In this document: piece by piece, positions 15,710-24,304 of the stretch | Numbering within the stretch: the first letter of the stretch is position 1 | How the letters are laid out: each line of letters opens with the position of its first letter | Assembly (NCBI RefSeq): GCF_003949795.1 | Contig: NZ_RPRY01000043.1 | Coordinates: 1 to 33,893, forward strand | Reading direction: 5' to 3' | Length of the DNA: 33,893 nt | DNA from: Streptomyces sp. WAC06614 | GTDB taxonomy: Bacteria; Actinomycetota; Actinomycetes; Streptomycetales; Streptomycetaceae | Notes under the pieces: generated by a model | What the model saw: only the letters and a program-made list of their open reading frames with translations | Databases searched by the model: none | Told to the model about the DNA's origin: nothing | Program-made: the position numbers and the translations under genes

Positions 15710-16474
15710 TCAGAACGCGGAGTGGGCCGTCCACAGCGAGAACAGGTCCCGGTCGCCCTGGATGCGCAAGGCGCCGTGCGAGGCGGGCAGCCGGCCGTAG
15801 AGGAACAGCAGGAGCTCGGCGGCCGGGGCACTCACCGTGGTGCTCGCCCCGCCGAGGGCGTGGCCGTCCCCGGGAAGCGGTCCGAAGTCGTCGGGGCGCA
15901 ACTGCACCGCCCACTGCGCGTCGTGGTCGGTGCAGCCGAACCGGATGACCTGGCCGTCACCGCGCAATGCGGAGGTCCCCGGGGCGAAGGGTGCGGCGAA
16001 CGGCAGGTTGGTGAGGAACTCGTCGACGCCGTCCACCGCCGACGCGAGGTCGATCCGTGGGGCGAGCCCGCGCGCGAGTTCGGCGTCGGCCCGGTGGACG
16101 AGGGTCTCGTAGTGCATGCGGCGTACCCAGAAACGGGCGTGCTGGTCGCGGCCCCACGCCCACATGGGCGCGTCGAGGTCGGTGGCGGCGAAGACCTCGG
16201 CGGCCTGCGCCGCCCCGTCGGCCAGCCAGCCGGGAAGTCCCTGCGGGGAGGCCGGCAGGTCCAGGTCCACGTCCCGGCCGGTGGGCCGCTCCTGCACGCG
16301 CCGGCGCAGCAGTACGGTGAACCAGCGGTGCACGGAGCCGACGTGGCGCGTCAGGTCGGCGAGGGTCCAGCCGGGACAGGTGGGAACGGGCGCCGCGAAG
16401 TCCGCTCCGTCGAGCACGGCAGCGAGCCGAGCCGTCTCGTCCAGGACGGCCGCGCCGTGCGCTGCTGGCTCCAT
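15710..16474 (-). CDS. Maleylpyruvate isomerase/DinB-fold mycothiol-dependent family enzyme
   Basis: A 254-residue cytoplasmic protein. The N-terminal four-helix DinB-like domain carries VPTCPGWTLADLTRHVGSVHRW at residues 30-51; its histidine motif binds metal in the mycothiol-dependent maleylpyruvate isomerase family. A second metal histidine is expected in RRMHYETLVHRADAE. The C-terminal part (VQLRPDDFGPLP and ELLLFLYGRL) matches the MDMPI C-terminal domain. The ATG is preceded by GAGGAA 6 bases upstream. Mycothiol is an actinomycete thiol, which supports the assignment of the host. Most members of this family have no assigned substrate, so the maleylpyruvate activity should not be assumed. 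Confidence 0.85.
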   Translation of the reverse strand: MEPAAHGAAVLDETARLAAVLDGADFAAPVPTCPGWTLADLTRHVGSVHRWFTVLLRRRVQERPTGRDVDLDLPASPQGLPGWLADGAAQAAEVFAATDLDAPMWAWGRDQHARFWVRRMHYETLVHRADAELARGLAPRIDLASAVDGVDEFLTNLPFAAPFAPGTSALRGDGQVIRFGCTDHDAQWAVQLRPDDFGPLPGDGHALGGASTTVSAPAAELLLFLYGRLPASHGALRIQGDRDLFSLWTAHSAF

Positions 16475-16570
16475 GACCGGTTCCTCGTTCCTTCTGCCGC
16501 ATGCGGTCGCGTCGCGCCGGGACCCGGCGCTCACAGGGAAGGGTACGGGGCGGTACGGGCGGGCGAGCAC

Positions 16571-17995
16571 TCAGCCGGGCAGCACCTCGTCGAGCCAGTC
16601 GAAGACCACCTCGCAGTGCAGCTGCGGGGCCATGGGGGAGCAGTGCAGCTGGGCGCCCTGGGCGGCGGTGAGCTTCAGGAAGTCCTTGGGCGAGGTGAGG
16701 GCGTCGTACATCCGGCGTGGCTGGCCCGGGTAGAACTGTTCGCCTTCGTAGTCCAGCACCAGGGTCGGTGCCTTGATCCGGCGGACGACATCGGTGATCG
16801 TCAAGGCCCGGATCCGGGTGGCGGGGGTGTAGAAGTCGGTGAACAGCTTGCCCTGGCGGGCTGCGAGCATCGCGGGGACGGAGAACGGCTCGAAGCGCTT
16901 CTTCATCACCGCGGCGTCCGCCGGGGCCAGTTGCGGGACGACCACCTTGTTCCAGATGTCGTTCGTCTTCTGCTTGTCGGGCGTGAGGATCTCGCGGATC
17001 TCGGGCGGGAAGCCCAGCCACGGCTCCACGCACCCCGGCATCGCCACCAGCGCGGCGATCCGGGGTTCGAACGCGGCGGCCCGCGGCGCGAGGTCACCCG
17101 CCATGCTCAGTCCCGTCAGGGCGATCCGGCGCGGGTCCACGTCCGGGCGGGCCGTCAGCCAGTCGACGAGGGGCGTGACGACCTTCTCCCACGTGGGGGT
17201 GAACACGACCCGGTCGACGAACAGCAGCTGGCCCTGACCGGGCCCGTCGTAGACGAGTGCGTTCCAGCCGCGCTCCAGGGCGGCGGGCACGCCGTAGGTC
17301 CACATGTCCACGTTCTGGCCGTCGCTGCCGTTGGTCAGGATGACCGTGGGCCGCGGAGTGTCCGAGGTGTCGGGCCGGAAGAACCACACCGGCAACGGCG
17401 TCGTGCCGTACGGGACGGTGGCCTTGACCGGAGCGGGATCGTGCAGGTCGCAGAACGTGTCCCAGGCGCCGCGGCCGGACCGGTACAGCTTCTCCTCGCT
17501 GCCCGGATCGTCGGAACCGAGGACGAAGAACAGGGCCTGGCCGTAGTACTGGGCGGCCCGCAACGCCCGGAAACGCCTGGTCCGGTCGTCGGCCGGGGCG
17601 CCCGGGGGCGCCTTGAGGAGCTCGTCGCCCAGCTTGCGGAAGGTCTCCACGTATGTCTGGGCGGACACCCCCGCGGCATTGATCGCGTTCACCGCGGTCA
17701 GGACCTCACCGACCTCCGCGGCACCCGCTCCGGCGCCGCCGAGGGCGAGGAGCGCGTTGAAGTTGTACGCCGGGTCCTTGAAGAGCGTCATCGCACCGGG
17801 GGTGAGCCCGCCCCCGGTGGTCCCCGAAGACGCGGAGGCGCCGGCGGTGACGGAGGCCGAGGCGGTGGCGGCGGCCGGCGCGCCGGGCGCACCCGGGCGG
17901 GCGCAACCGGCCATCAGCCCGACGCCGGCGCCCCCGGCGACGAGGAGGGCGCGACGGGTGGGGCCGGAGGGACGTTCGTCCGGACGGTGCTCCAT
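16571..17995 (-). CDS. Tat-exported lipoprotein alpha/beta hydrolase
   Basis: A 474-residue protein with a twin-arginine signal (TRRALLVAGGAGVG) ending in a lipobox LMAGC, so it is probably exported folded and lipid-anchored. A low-complexity Ala/Ser/Thr/Gly linker covers about residues 35-65. The hydrolase domain has the YDGPGQGQ strand-turn, the nucleophile elbow GLSMAG, and a late histidine in LHCEVVFDWLDEVL. An aspartate in LVLDYEGEQF is a plausible acid. This is the general alpha/beta-hydrolase layout of FrsA-like or acyl-peptidase-like secreted enzymes. The ATG at 17995 has a GAGGG placed too close to be a normal ribosome site, so the start is uncertain by a few codons. Substrate unknown. 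Confidence 0.85.
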   Translation of the reverse strand: MEHRPDERPSGPTRRALLVAGGAGVGLMAGCARPGAPGAPAAATASASVTAGASASSGTTGGGLTPGAMTLFKDPAYNFNALLALGGAGAGAAEVGEVLTAVNAINAAGVSAQTYVETFRKLGDELLKAPPGAPADDRTRRFRALRAAQYYGQALFFVLGSDDPGSEEKLYRSGRGAWDTFCDLHDPAPVKATVPYGTTPLPVWFFRPDTSDTPRPTVILTNGSDGQNVDMWTYGVPAALERGWNALVYDGPGQGQLLFVDRVVFTPTWEKVVTPLVDWLTARPDVDPRRIALTGLSMAGDLAPRAAAFEPRIAALVAMPGCVEPWLGFPPEIREILTPDKQKTNDIWNKVVVPQLAPADAAVMKKRFEPFSVPAMLAARQGKLFTDFYTPATRIRALTITDVVRRIKAPTLVLDYEGEQFYPGQPRRMYDALTSPKDFLKLTAAQGAQLHCSPMAPQLHCEVVFDWLDEVLPG

Positions 17996-18077
17996 ACCCT
18001 CGGACCGTAGCCACGCCCCGCCCCGGCGGCATCCCGACCCGACCGACACTGGGCCGCCCGGAGGACCCGCGCGCACC

Positions 18078-19880
18078 TCACGTGAAGAACTCCACCTCGT
18101 GGGGGACCAGGTCGTGGAGGGCCAGTCGTATGCGGTGCTCCTGCTCGCCCGACAGGGTGACGTCGGGAACGACCTGCAGCTTCCAGCCCCCGCCGGTTCT
18201 GGCGCCGGGCGGGTACACGAGGAGGAGGCCCGTGATGCGTTCGTCGCCCTTCTTGGCATTCCTCGCATACTGCCGGTTCATCTCCCGGTGGTTGCCGAAG
18301 TCCTTCCGCGAGGAGAGGAAGAGGACGTTCCGCGTGAAGAGGAACTTGAGCTCGCGGGAATTCCCCTCCGGGTCATCGAGGCTCACGGGGTCGTGGGAGT
18401 CGGAGGCGGGCCGGGAGTTGCGCAGCGCGGAGCGGTTGTCCTCCTTGAGGGCGTCCGCGTTGTACAGCTCCCACCATGCACCGTCGCGCTGCGTGCTGAC
18501 GAAGAACTCGGCGAATTCCGACCTCGGCAGCCGACCGGAGCCCGGCTGCTCGTCCGCGAACCTGACCTCGTGCCCGCAAAAGTCCCGCACCGCGGCGGTG
18601 ATCGCCCGCTTCCGGTCGTCGGCGAGCCTGCCTTCGACCACGATGGTCCGGCTGGTCCGATGGATCACCAGGCAGCCCGACAGCACCTTCGGATCCTCCC
18701 TCACCAGGTCGAGATGGCCCCCGTGGTCGAGGAAATTCCTGTCCTCGGACATGAGGAACAGCCCGCCGCCGAGGCAGTAGTACGCGCGCCCCGCACCCAC
18801 GACGGCCCGCACGACCGCGGCGTTGACGGCGGCGGCCCGTCCGGGGATTCCGGCGAGATCGCGGGCCGACCGCTCGGCCTTCGTCCGGGTTCCCGCCCCC
18901 GGCGTTCGGTAGAACTCGACTTCGTAGTCGTTCTCACAGTCTTGGAGCAGAGAGCGGACCGCCCGCTTCCATTGCGGTGCAAGATTGGCCACCTCGAACC
19001 GCCCCCGTACGTCCGGGAGGATGTTGCGGACCGTGAGGGTTCCTTCGACCGTGTCGGGCAGGTCCCGGATCCGCGTCAGGTAGTCGCCCCTGTGGCTGTG
19101 CCGGAAGAACCTGTCGCTGGAGAGGAGCAGCACGGTTTCCCCCGACAGGACCCCGAGGAGGAAATGGAGCTTCGCGCCGTCCCGGGCCTCGCTGACGACG
19201 GCCCTGTTGGCGTTGCAGATCTCCCTGGCCAGGGGGACCGGCCGCTCGGCCCCGCCCCCGGCCCCGCCCCCGGCCGCGGGGCCGGTCGGGGGACCGGCTA
19301 CGGGGCCTCCCGTGGGGCCCTCCGCGGGGAGCGTCGGGGCTGTCGACGGCTGGTACTGGAACACACCGACATCGGTTCCGTTGGGTTCGGACGGACCGGC
19401 CTCAGGCTGGTGCACGATCGCCCCGGTGAGGATCAGCCAGGCCCTTCCCTCAAGTCCTTCGCGGTGGAGGATGCCCAGGACACCGTCGCAGGTGTGCGCT
19501 CCGCCGGCCTGGATCTGCTCCTGCGTGGTCGGGCAGGTCTGCGGGGTCCCGGAACACAGACGGAGTGGATCCGGCACATCCGCCCTCATGCCGGGCCCCA
19601 TCACCGTCTGGCAGGAGAAGAGCGCGGGGAACCCCGGGTCGGCGAGGGCCGGGTCCGACCACACTTCCAGGTCGTTCCGGGCGAGGTGATCGCTGTTCAG
19701 TTCTGTACGGCAATCACCCAGCTGGTCCCACCAGATCCATTCGTCACTGCCGTAGGTCAACGACGCGGGGGTGTGGACGAGGATCCTCACCCCAGGAGGG
19801 ATCGCGACGTACTCCATCTCCGCAGGCGGGTCGGACGGACCATCAGGATTGCCGATCCCTACCCAGAACGTGTCGGCCAC
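18078..19880 (-). CDS. Stv-adhesin-like domain protein with three copies of an unnamed 100-residue module
   Basis: A 600-residue protein without signal peptide. Residues 1-175 resemble the putative adhesin Stv domain (FWVGIGNPDGP, VAIPPGVRILVHTPA, then a cysteine block LCSGTPQTCP and HTCDGVLG). A Pro/Gly/Ala linker occupies about 178-212. Three related modules follow at about 218-324, 345-441 and 472-599. Each contains a hydrophobic strand and a His/Asn turn (LLLSSDRFFRHSHRGDYL; LFLMSEDRNFLDHGGHLDLV; LFLSSRKDFGNHREM). Each ends in a helix and an EVEF/EVRF strand. The GTG at 19880 is chosen because AAAGGA precedes it and the start aligns with the paralogue. It is divergent from that paralogue (20242), which has one module. 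Function is unknown. Confidence 0.72.
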   Translation of the reverse strand: MADTFWVGIGNPDGPSDPPAEMEYVAIPPGVRILVHTPASLTYGSDEWIWWDQLGDCRTELNSDHLARNDLEVWSDPALADPGFPALFSCQTVMGPGMRADVPDPLRLCSGTPQTCPTTQEQIQAGGAHTCDGVLGILHREGLEGRAWLILTGAIVHQPEAGPSEPNGTDVGVFQYQPSTAPTLPAEGPTGGPVAGPPTGPAAGGGAGGGAERPVPLAREICNANRAVVSEARDGAKLHFLLGVLSGETVLLLSSDRFFRHSHRGDYLTRIRDLPDTVEGTLTVRNILPDVRGRFEVANLAPQWKRAVRSLLQDCENDYEVEFYRTPGAGTRTKAERSARDLAGIPGRAAAVNAAVVRAVVGAGRAYYCLGGGLFLMSEDRNFLDHGGHLDLVREDPKVLSGCLVIHRTSRTIVVEGRLADDRKRAITAAVRDFCGHEVRFADEQPGSGRLPRSEFAEFFVSTQRDGAWWELYNADALKEDNRSALRNSRPASDSHDPVSLDDPEGNSRELKFLFTRNVLFLSSRKDFGNHREMNRQYARNAKKGDERITGLLLVYPPGARTGGGWKLQVVPDVTLSGEQEHRIRLALHDLVPHEVEFFT

Positions 19881-20241
19881 AGCAGTGGATTCCTTTCGAT
19901 ACGACGGCTCGCACACGGGGTCGGAAAGCGGAACGCACCTCACGGCCGGCCACGGTGCCACTTTCCGCGGCGAGAGCATGTGCAGCCGTGATCATTGCTG
20001 ATTCTGCTGTTCGGCACCATGCCCGATGGGGCGTCCCGAAAGGGCGCGTGTTCCCGACCGAATGTCCTGCATTGCGCGCACGGCCGCTTTTCCGTGACGG
20101 CGTCGTAGCATGGCAATTACCCCTACCGACCAGCCCGCTTGAGGAATGGTCAGGATCCCGCGCGGACCGGTTTTCGGACGGCCCTTCAGGGAGCGTGGGC
20201 CGTCCGGCACCAGCCGAGCTCATTCGAAGGAGAGGCGCACC
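19881..20241. promoter_or_regulatory. Divergent control region of the Stv-like pair
   Basis: This 361-bp gap separates two divergent paralogues and should contain both promoters. AAAGGA precedes the left start and GAAGGAGA the right one. Relatively AT-rich patches occur at 19992-20012 and 20111-20125, but no convincing -35/-10 pair or large inverted repeat was found. No gene is visible. Confidence 0.45.
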
Positions 20242-21204
20242 ATGAGTCACTACATCCTGCTCGGGCAGGGAAATCCCCATGCGGATCGGGCCGATGCCCT
20301 TGCACCACAGGGCTGGGAAACGGTCGCGATTCCCCGGGGAATGACGTTCCACATCTTCACCTCCGACGGACCCCTGTACTTCGGCTCGGAGGAAATGCCG
20401 GTCCTCGGCCAGGGAACGTCCCAGTACCCGCCCCTGGACAGCTGGAACACGGTGCCCAACATGGCCCTCCGCCACAGCCCACTCCTCGGTGACGAGGACC
20501 TCAAGCATCAGATGGAGGCCTACGAACACATACTGGTCCGGCCCGGAATCGACACCGAGGACCCGCTCCTCCTGTGCACGAACGACGGAGGTGGTGCCTG
20601 TCCGACCATGCCGGAACAGGTCGCGGACGGCGTGACCCACACGTGCTCGGGCGTCTTCGGCCGGCCGGAGTTCCAGAACGCGTACCTCTACTGGCGTCCG
20701 TACCCGGAATTCGTCAAGGTCGACCCCGCCTACCACCCGCAGGGCACGCCTACGCCCACGGCCGACGTGCCGGCCACCGGCACCGTGCAGAAGCCGGGCC
20801 CGCGCGGCGCGGAGGAGCCCGAGCGACGGCGCGTACCGCGGGAGAAGCAGAAGACCGTCGCAGGCGCGCGACTCGACCTGGCCGCCATCGACAAGGCCAA
20901 CGCCGGTGCCGTGGCACGCGCCGGCAGCCGCTCGCTGAGAGGCGTGCTGGGCTCCGAGGTCCTGCTCATTTCCGGCCTCGGCGACGGCTTCAGCAACCAC
21001 TCCCACCAGCATCGGCGCCTGGTGGAGGCGGACCAGGTGGTCGCGTGCACGATCGCCGTGGGGACGTCCCGGTCCGGCGGTCGCGGGTTCATGGTCGCCG
21101 GTCGCCTCAGTGCGGCGAAGAAGGCGCTGGTGACAGCCTCTCTCCAGCGGATCAGCCCCGGCTGTGGTGTCGAGTTCGTGAAGACCCGGGGGGCCGGTTG
21201 GTAG
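20242..21204 (+). CDS. Stv-adhesin-like domain protein with one copy of the unnamed module
   Basis: A 320-residue paralogue of the divergent gene at 18078-19880. Residues 1-160 hold the Stv-like part (MSHYILLGQGNP, VAIPRGMTFHIFTSDGPLYF) and the shared cysteine block LLLCTNDGGGACPT and THTCSGVFG. A charged, Pro-rich linker spans about 165-208. One module follows at about 211-313, with LLISGLGDGFSNHSHQHRRL and a GVEF end. There is no signal peptide. The ATG has GAAGGAGA 7 bases upstream. It is convergent with the F-box-like gene of cassette B, whose stop is 151 bp away. The Stv family name implies adhesion, but no export signal is seen here, so that role is doubtful. Confidence 0.72.
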   Translation: MSHYILLGQGNPHADRADALAPQGWETVAIPRGMTFHIFTSDGPLYFGSEEMPVLGQGTSQYPPLDSWNTVPNMALRHSPLLGDEDLKHQMEAYEHILVRPGIDTEDPLLLCTNDGGGACPTMPEQVADGVTHTCSGVFGRPEFQNAYLYWRPYPEFVKVDPAYHPQGTPTPTADVPATGTVQKPGPRGAEEPERRRVPREKQKTVAGARLDLAAIDKANAGAVARAGSRSLRGVLGSEVLLISGLGDGFSNHSHQHRRLVEADQVVACTIAVGTSRSGGRGFMVAGRLSAAKKALVTASLQRISPGCGVEFVKTRGAGW

Positions 21205-21355
21205 AGGCGCCCGATCCCCGGTCAGGGGGCGTCGCGCCAAGGCCGCGACCGCACCGAGGCGTCGCCGCAGACGCGGCAACAGACTTCAGGCATGGGCCGA
21301 TGTCGTCATCGACCTGGCTTCCTGACGACGAGCGGGCGAAAGCCCCGGGGCGGAC

Positions 21356-22564
21356 TCAGAGCTCCGTGATCACGTGGGCGCCGCGGTCGGCGAGCTGCAC
21401 GCCGTCCCCGTGCAGGTGGACGGTGCCGCCGTGGGCGATCACGGTGGCTGCGCCGTAGGCGTGGACCCGCGCGTTCTCCGAGACGGTCACGTGGGAGCCG
21501 TCGTACGCCTCGACCTGCGCGTCACCGGCGGCGGTGACGGTGGAGCCGCCGTGCGCGTGGACGACGGTGTTGCCCGCCGCGTGGTGCAGGACGGAGCGGG
21601 CCTCGACGTGGACGGTGCCACCGGTGGCGGCGTGCACGGCGGAGCCGCCACGGGCGTCGACCCGTCCGCCGGTGACGGAGTCGACGGCGGCTCCCGCGTT
21701 GAGCTCGACGACGCCGCCGGACACCTCGGTGATCGGGACACTGCTGGAGTGCCGGACCTCTCCGCCCCTGACGGACACCAGGGCGGCGGATTCATGGAGG
21801 ACGACCAGGCCGTCGGTCAACTCCTCGACGAGGGTGTCGCCCCAGGCGTGCACCTGCCCGCCGTGCACCGTGGCGAACCATGACCTCTCGTAGGCGTCGG
21901 CCGAACCGCTGTAGAAGTTGACGACCTTTCCGTTCCGGACGGCCAGGTAATTCGTCGCCAGGTGGTTCACGATGGTTCCGCCCTCGTAACAGTGGCCCGT
22001 CCCGCCGTGATAGTGGACGACGGTTCCGCCGCCCCAGATCTCGCAGTAGCCCGCGTACTTGTCGGTGACGGTGGCGTCGCACAGGCTGGCGCGGCCGCCC
22101 TTCATCACGGAGATGACGGCTCCGCCGAACGCGTCGACGACGCCACCGTTGAGCTCGGCCAGTGGCTTTCCGTCGATGCCCCCCACCAGTCGGATCGTGC
22201 CGCCCGCCGCGGGCCGGTAGAGGGTCAAGGGCTCTGCCCGGTCCCCGCCTCCCGGAGCGAAGTGGAGGGGGACCGGATCGTTGAGGGACTCGTCGAGCTC
22301 GTGCTGGGTGTAGATCGTACGGAAGTCCAGATCGCCCCGGGACCTGAGGCCCTGGGTCTGTCCGGCCGGCGTGGCCCAGGGCTGCGCAGCAGCGAATGCA
22401 CGGGTGACGCTGTTGGTCAGGGACCACCGTCCGCGGTCCTCCAGCGGCAGGTGTCCCATGATCACCTGGGTGAGCTCGGACGGGAGCGCGGCGTCCCATG
22501 CCGGGCCCGCTTCGACGTCGACTTCGCCGTCGAGGGGGCGCTCGCATCCTGCGTGGTCGGTCAA
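21356..22564 (-). CDS. F-box-like N-terminus plus beta-helix repeat protein (copy B)
   Basis: A 402-residue paralogue of the protein at 4616-5731. An extra acidic segment (residues 12-25) precedes the F-box-like stretch at 26-60: ALPSELTQVIMGHLPLEDRG, then Trp-Ser and a helix ending AFAAAQP. The conserved block FRTIYTQHELDESLNDPVPL and FAPGGG follow, then a long beta-helix region ending in octad-like units (AATVIAHGG-TVHLHGDG). The start is TTG, with AAGGAG 6 bases upstream, in the same sequence context as copy A. It lies 91 bp downstream of the RING-like protease gene, so the two are probably one operon. There is no signal peptide or membrane segment. Function unknown. Confidence 0.75.
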   Translation of the reverse strand: MTDHAGCERPLDGEVDVEAGPAWDAALPSELTQVIMGHLPLEDRGRWSLTNSVTRAFAAAQPWATPAGQTQGLRSRGDLDFRTIYTQHELDESLNDPVPLHFAPGGGDRAEPLTLYRPAAGGTIRLVGGIDGKPLAELNGGVVDAFGGAVISVMKGGRASLCDATVTDKYAGYCEIWGGGTVVHYHGGTGHCYEGGTIVNHLATNYLAVRNGKVVNFYSGSADAYERSWFATVHGGQVHAWGDTLVEELTDGLVVLHESAALVSVRGGEVRHSSSVPITEVSGGVVELNAGAAVDSVTGGRVDARGGSAVHAATGGTVHVEARSVLHHAAGNTVVHAHGGSTVTAAGDAQVEAYDGSHVTVSENARVHAYGAATVIAHGGTVHLHGDGVQLADRGAHVITEL

Positions 22565-22655
22565 GGCGATCTCCTTCTCGCGGCCCGGGCCATGACGTGA
22601 GGTTAGGAAGAGTGCCGCCGCGCCGGATCCGCCACCTGGAGGGCCAAACGGATGA

Positions 22656-23693
22656 TCACGGAGTTGGGCCAGGAGCGGGGGAGCTCATGCCCACGACGTA
22701 CGCCTCACGGCCCACCGAGCGCAGTGCCTCCCACTGCTGCTGCAGCCGCTCTCCCCCCAGGGGGTCATAGGTGTGGACGATCCTCACGTCGTCCGCGGCG
22801 TCGACCTCGCACCCGTAGATGACGATCCAGTGGTTCTCCGCCGCCAGCATGACCGTGCACTTGTTCACCATGGCCAGGCGCAGGTGATCGTCCGTCAGGC
22901 CGGTCAGGTAGAGGTGGGGGACGTCGCCCGGGAACTCGGGTTCCCCCGGGGCGCCGAGCGCGGCGCGATAGGCGGCTTCGCCCCGCGGCGTGCTCCGCAT
23001 GTCCGCGAGGACCTCGGCTTCGGAGGCGTCCTCACCCACCCGTGCACGCGCCGCGGCGAACGCGGAGCGGTAGGCGAGTGCTGGTTCCGACGTCCCCTTG
23101 ACCGGCGACATCATGAAGAGGTGCATCGCGTCGTCCGACGTCAGGCGCGTGCCCGTCGCCCAGTTGCACGCGGTGGCGGTAGCGGCGGCGTAGCACTGCA
23201 TCTGCACTTGTGTGCAGCCTTCCGAGGGCGGAGTTTCCTGGCCCAGCAGTCTGCGGTCCGCGCGCCGCACGTGCCGCGCGGCGACTCCGTGGGTGTCCTG
23301 CAGGAACCTCGTGCAATGGGGGCATTGGAGGTCGGGTTCGTCGTAGCACCGGAAACAGTCCGTGCAGATCACCATGCCGCGGCAGGACCTGTCGGGGCAA
23401 TGGAACACGTCCTGCTCCGGGCGGGGGTTGAGGCAGAAGTCGCACACGTACGCGGCCGCGCCGTCCGGGTCCGTCGGAGGCGATCGCCTGACGACGGTGC
23501 TGCTGTCCATGACGGCGTCGCAGCCCGGGCAGTGGAATTCGGTGAGACCGAAGTGGCTCGGCGTCAGCCGCAGGCAGGCCGGGCACACCAGCACCGCCGT
23601 ATCGCCGTGGGGGCAGAACCGTAAGGTGTCGAAGTCGGTGCGGCGGATGTCGTCCTCGCTCAGCCATGTCAGGCAGGCGACGCACTGGTGCAT
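22656..23693 (-). CDS. Tandem RING-like zinc modules plus papain/C39-like protease (copy B)
   Basis: A 345-residue paralogue of 3302-4357. Module 1 uses Cys4/7, Cys27/His29, Cys37/40, Cys55/58, giving a C3HC4-like ligand order. Module 2 uses Cys84/87, 99/104, 110/113, 124/127. The protease-like domain has Cys167 in QCYAAATATACNWATGT, His288 in NHWIVIYG and Asp310 in TYDPLGG, with Gln162 as a possible oxyanion residue. Segments around these three residues are the best conserved between the copies, while the zinc modules differ in ligands and spacing, which suggests the catalytic site is selected. The ATG has AAGGAA 5 bases upstream and fixes the start for both copies. The F-box-like gene follows. 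Activity and target are unknown. Confidence 0.82.
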   Translation of the reverse strand: MHQCVACLTWLSEDDIRRTDFDTLRFCPHGDTAVLVCPACLRLTPSHFGLTEFHCPGCDAVMDSSTVVRRSPPTDPDGAAAYVCDFCLNPRPEQDVFHCPDRSCRGMVICTDCFRCYDEPDLQCPHCTRFLQDTHGVAARHVRRADRRLLGQETPPSEGCTQVQMQCYAAATATACNWATGTRLTSDDAMHLFMMSPVKGTSEPALAYRSAFAAARARVGEDASEAEVLADMRSTPRGEAAYRAALGAPGEPEFPGDVPHLYLTGLTDDHLRLAMVNKCTVMLAAENHWIVIYGCEVDAADDVRIVHTYDPLGGERLQQQWEALRSVGREAYVVGMSSPAPGPTP

Positions 23694-24304
23694 GCGGATT
23701 CCTTCTCTTGCGGAGTGTTTTGGGGCGGGCGCCCACGAGAGGGTCGGCCGGCCGCGGCGGTGGCACGGATGGCACCGGTAGCACCGGTGACGGCGGTGGG
23801 ACCGGTGACGGCGGTGACGGTGGCCGGACCGGCCACGGCGCGGCTCCCACGCCTTCCGCCGGCATCGCTGGTACGGCCCGCGCGGCTGCGGGGGCTGCGG
23901 CCGCGCAGTGCCGTGCAGTGCCGCGCAGTTCCGTGCCGAGGTGACAATGAGGACATTCTCGGATCCCCGCCCGCCCGCGTCGCCTGCCCGGGAGGCAGCG
24001 CATCGGGCAGCCGATCGTGCACACCGGGAGCGGAGCCGCGCCGTGGGCGAGACGAGGCGCGGGCCGGTGTCCGCCTGGAACCGCACCGTGGTTCCGTCCG
24101 GGCTCTCCGAGGAGTGCGCCGCGCAGTTCCGGCCCGGCCCGGGACTCGGAAGCCCTGACCGGGCGCGGGGGGTGGCAACCGCGCCCCTCGGCTGCCCTTC
24201 CGGGCACCAGCGATGCCCGGGCGGCCCTGTCTCATCGGCCCGGGACCGGCCGGGGCGGGGGTCGGGGTAGCGTGCGTCACCCCTGTCCCTCCGGAAGGAT
24301 GCTC
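23694..24304. other. Gene-free 611-bp region with phased and tandem repeats
   Basis: No convincing gene lies between the RING-like protease (leaving left) and the DJ-1 gene (leaving right), so both promoters should be here. It contains a low-complexity stretch of CCGGTGACGGCGGTG-type units (about 23775-23830). Three 10-bp direct repeats lie at 23905-23934, described separately. A 7-bp dyad CCGGGCA/TGCCCGG with a 7-base centre is at 24200-24220. Long open frames cross the region but have Arg/Pro/Gly low-complexity composition. Confidence 0.6.
23905..23934. repeat. Three 10-bp direct repeats in helical phase
   Basis: The unit GCAGTGCCGT occurs three times in a row (the second copy ends in C, the third has one T for G). 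The 10-bp period places each copy on the same face of the helix, as in some cooperative operator arrays. It is 212 bp upstream of the RING-like protease start. Confidence 0.75.

Noticed and set aside
15722..18010. 762-residue plus-strand open frame
   Set aside because: Antisense to the mycothiol-family enzyme and Tat hydrolase, both of which have ribosome sites and family motifs on the minus strand.
17613..19991. 792-residue plus-strand open frame opposite the Stv-like gene
   Set aside because: No family motifs and shadow-like composition; the minus strand gives a protein homologous to the neighbour at 20242.
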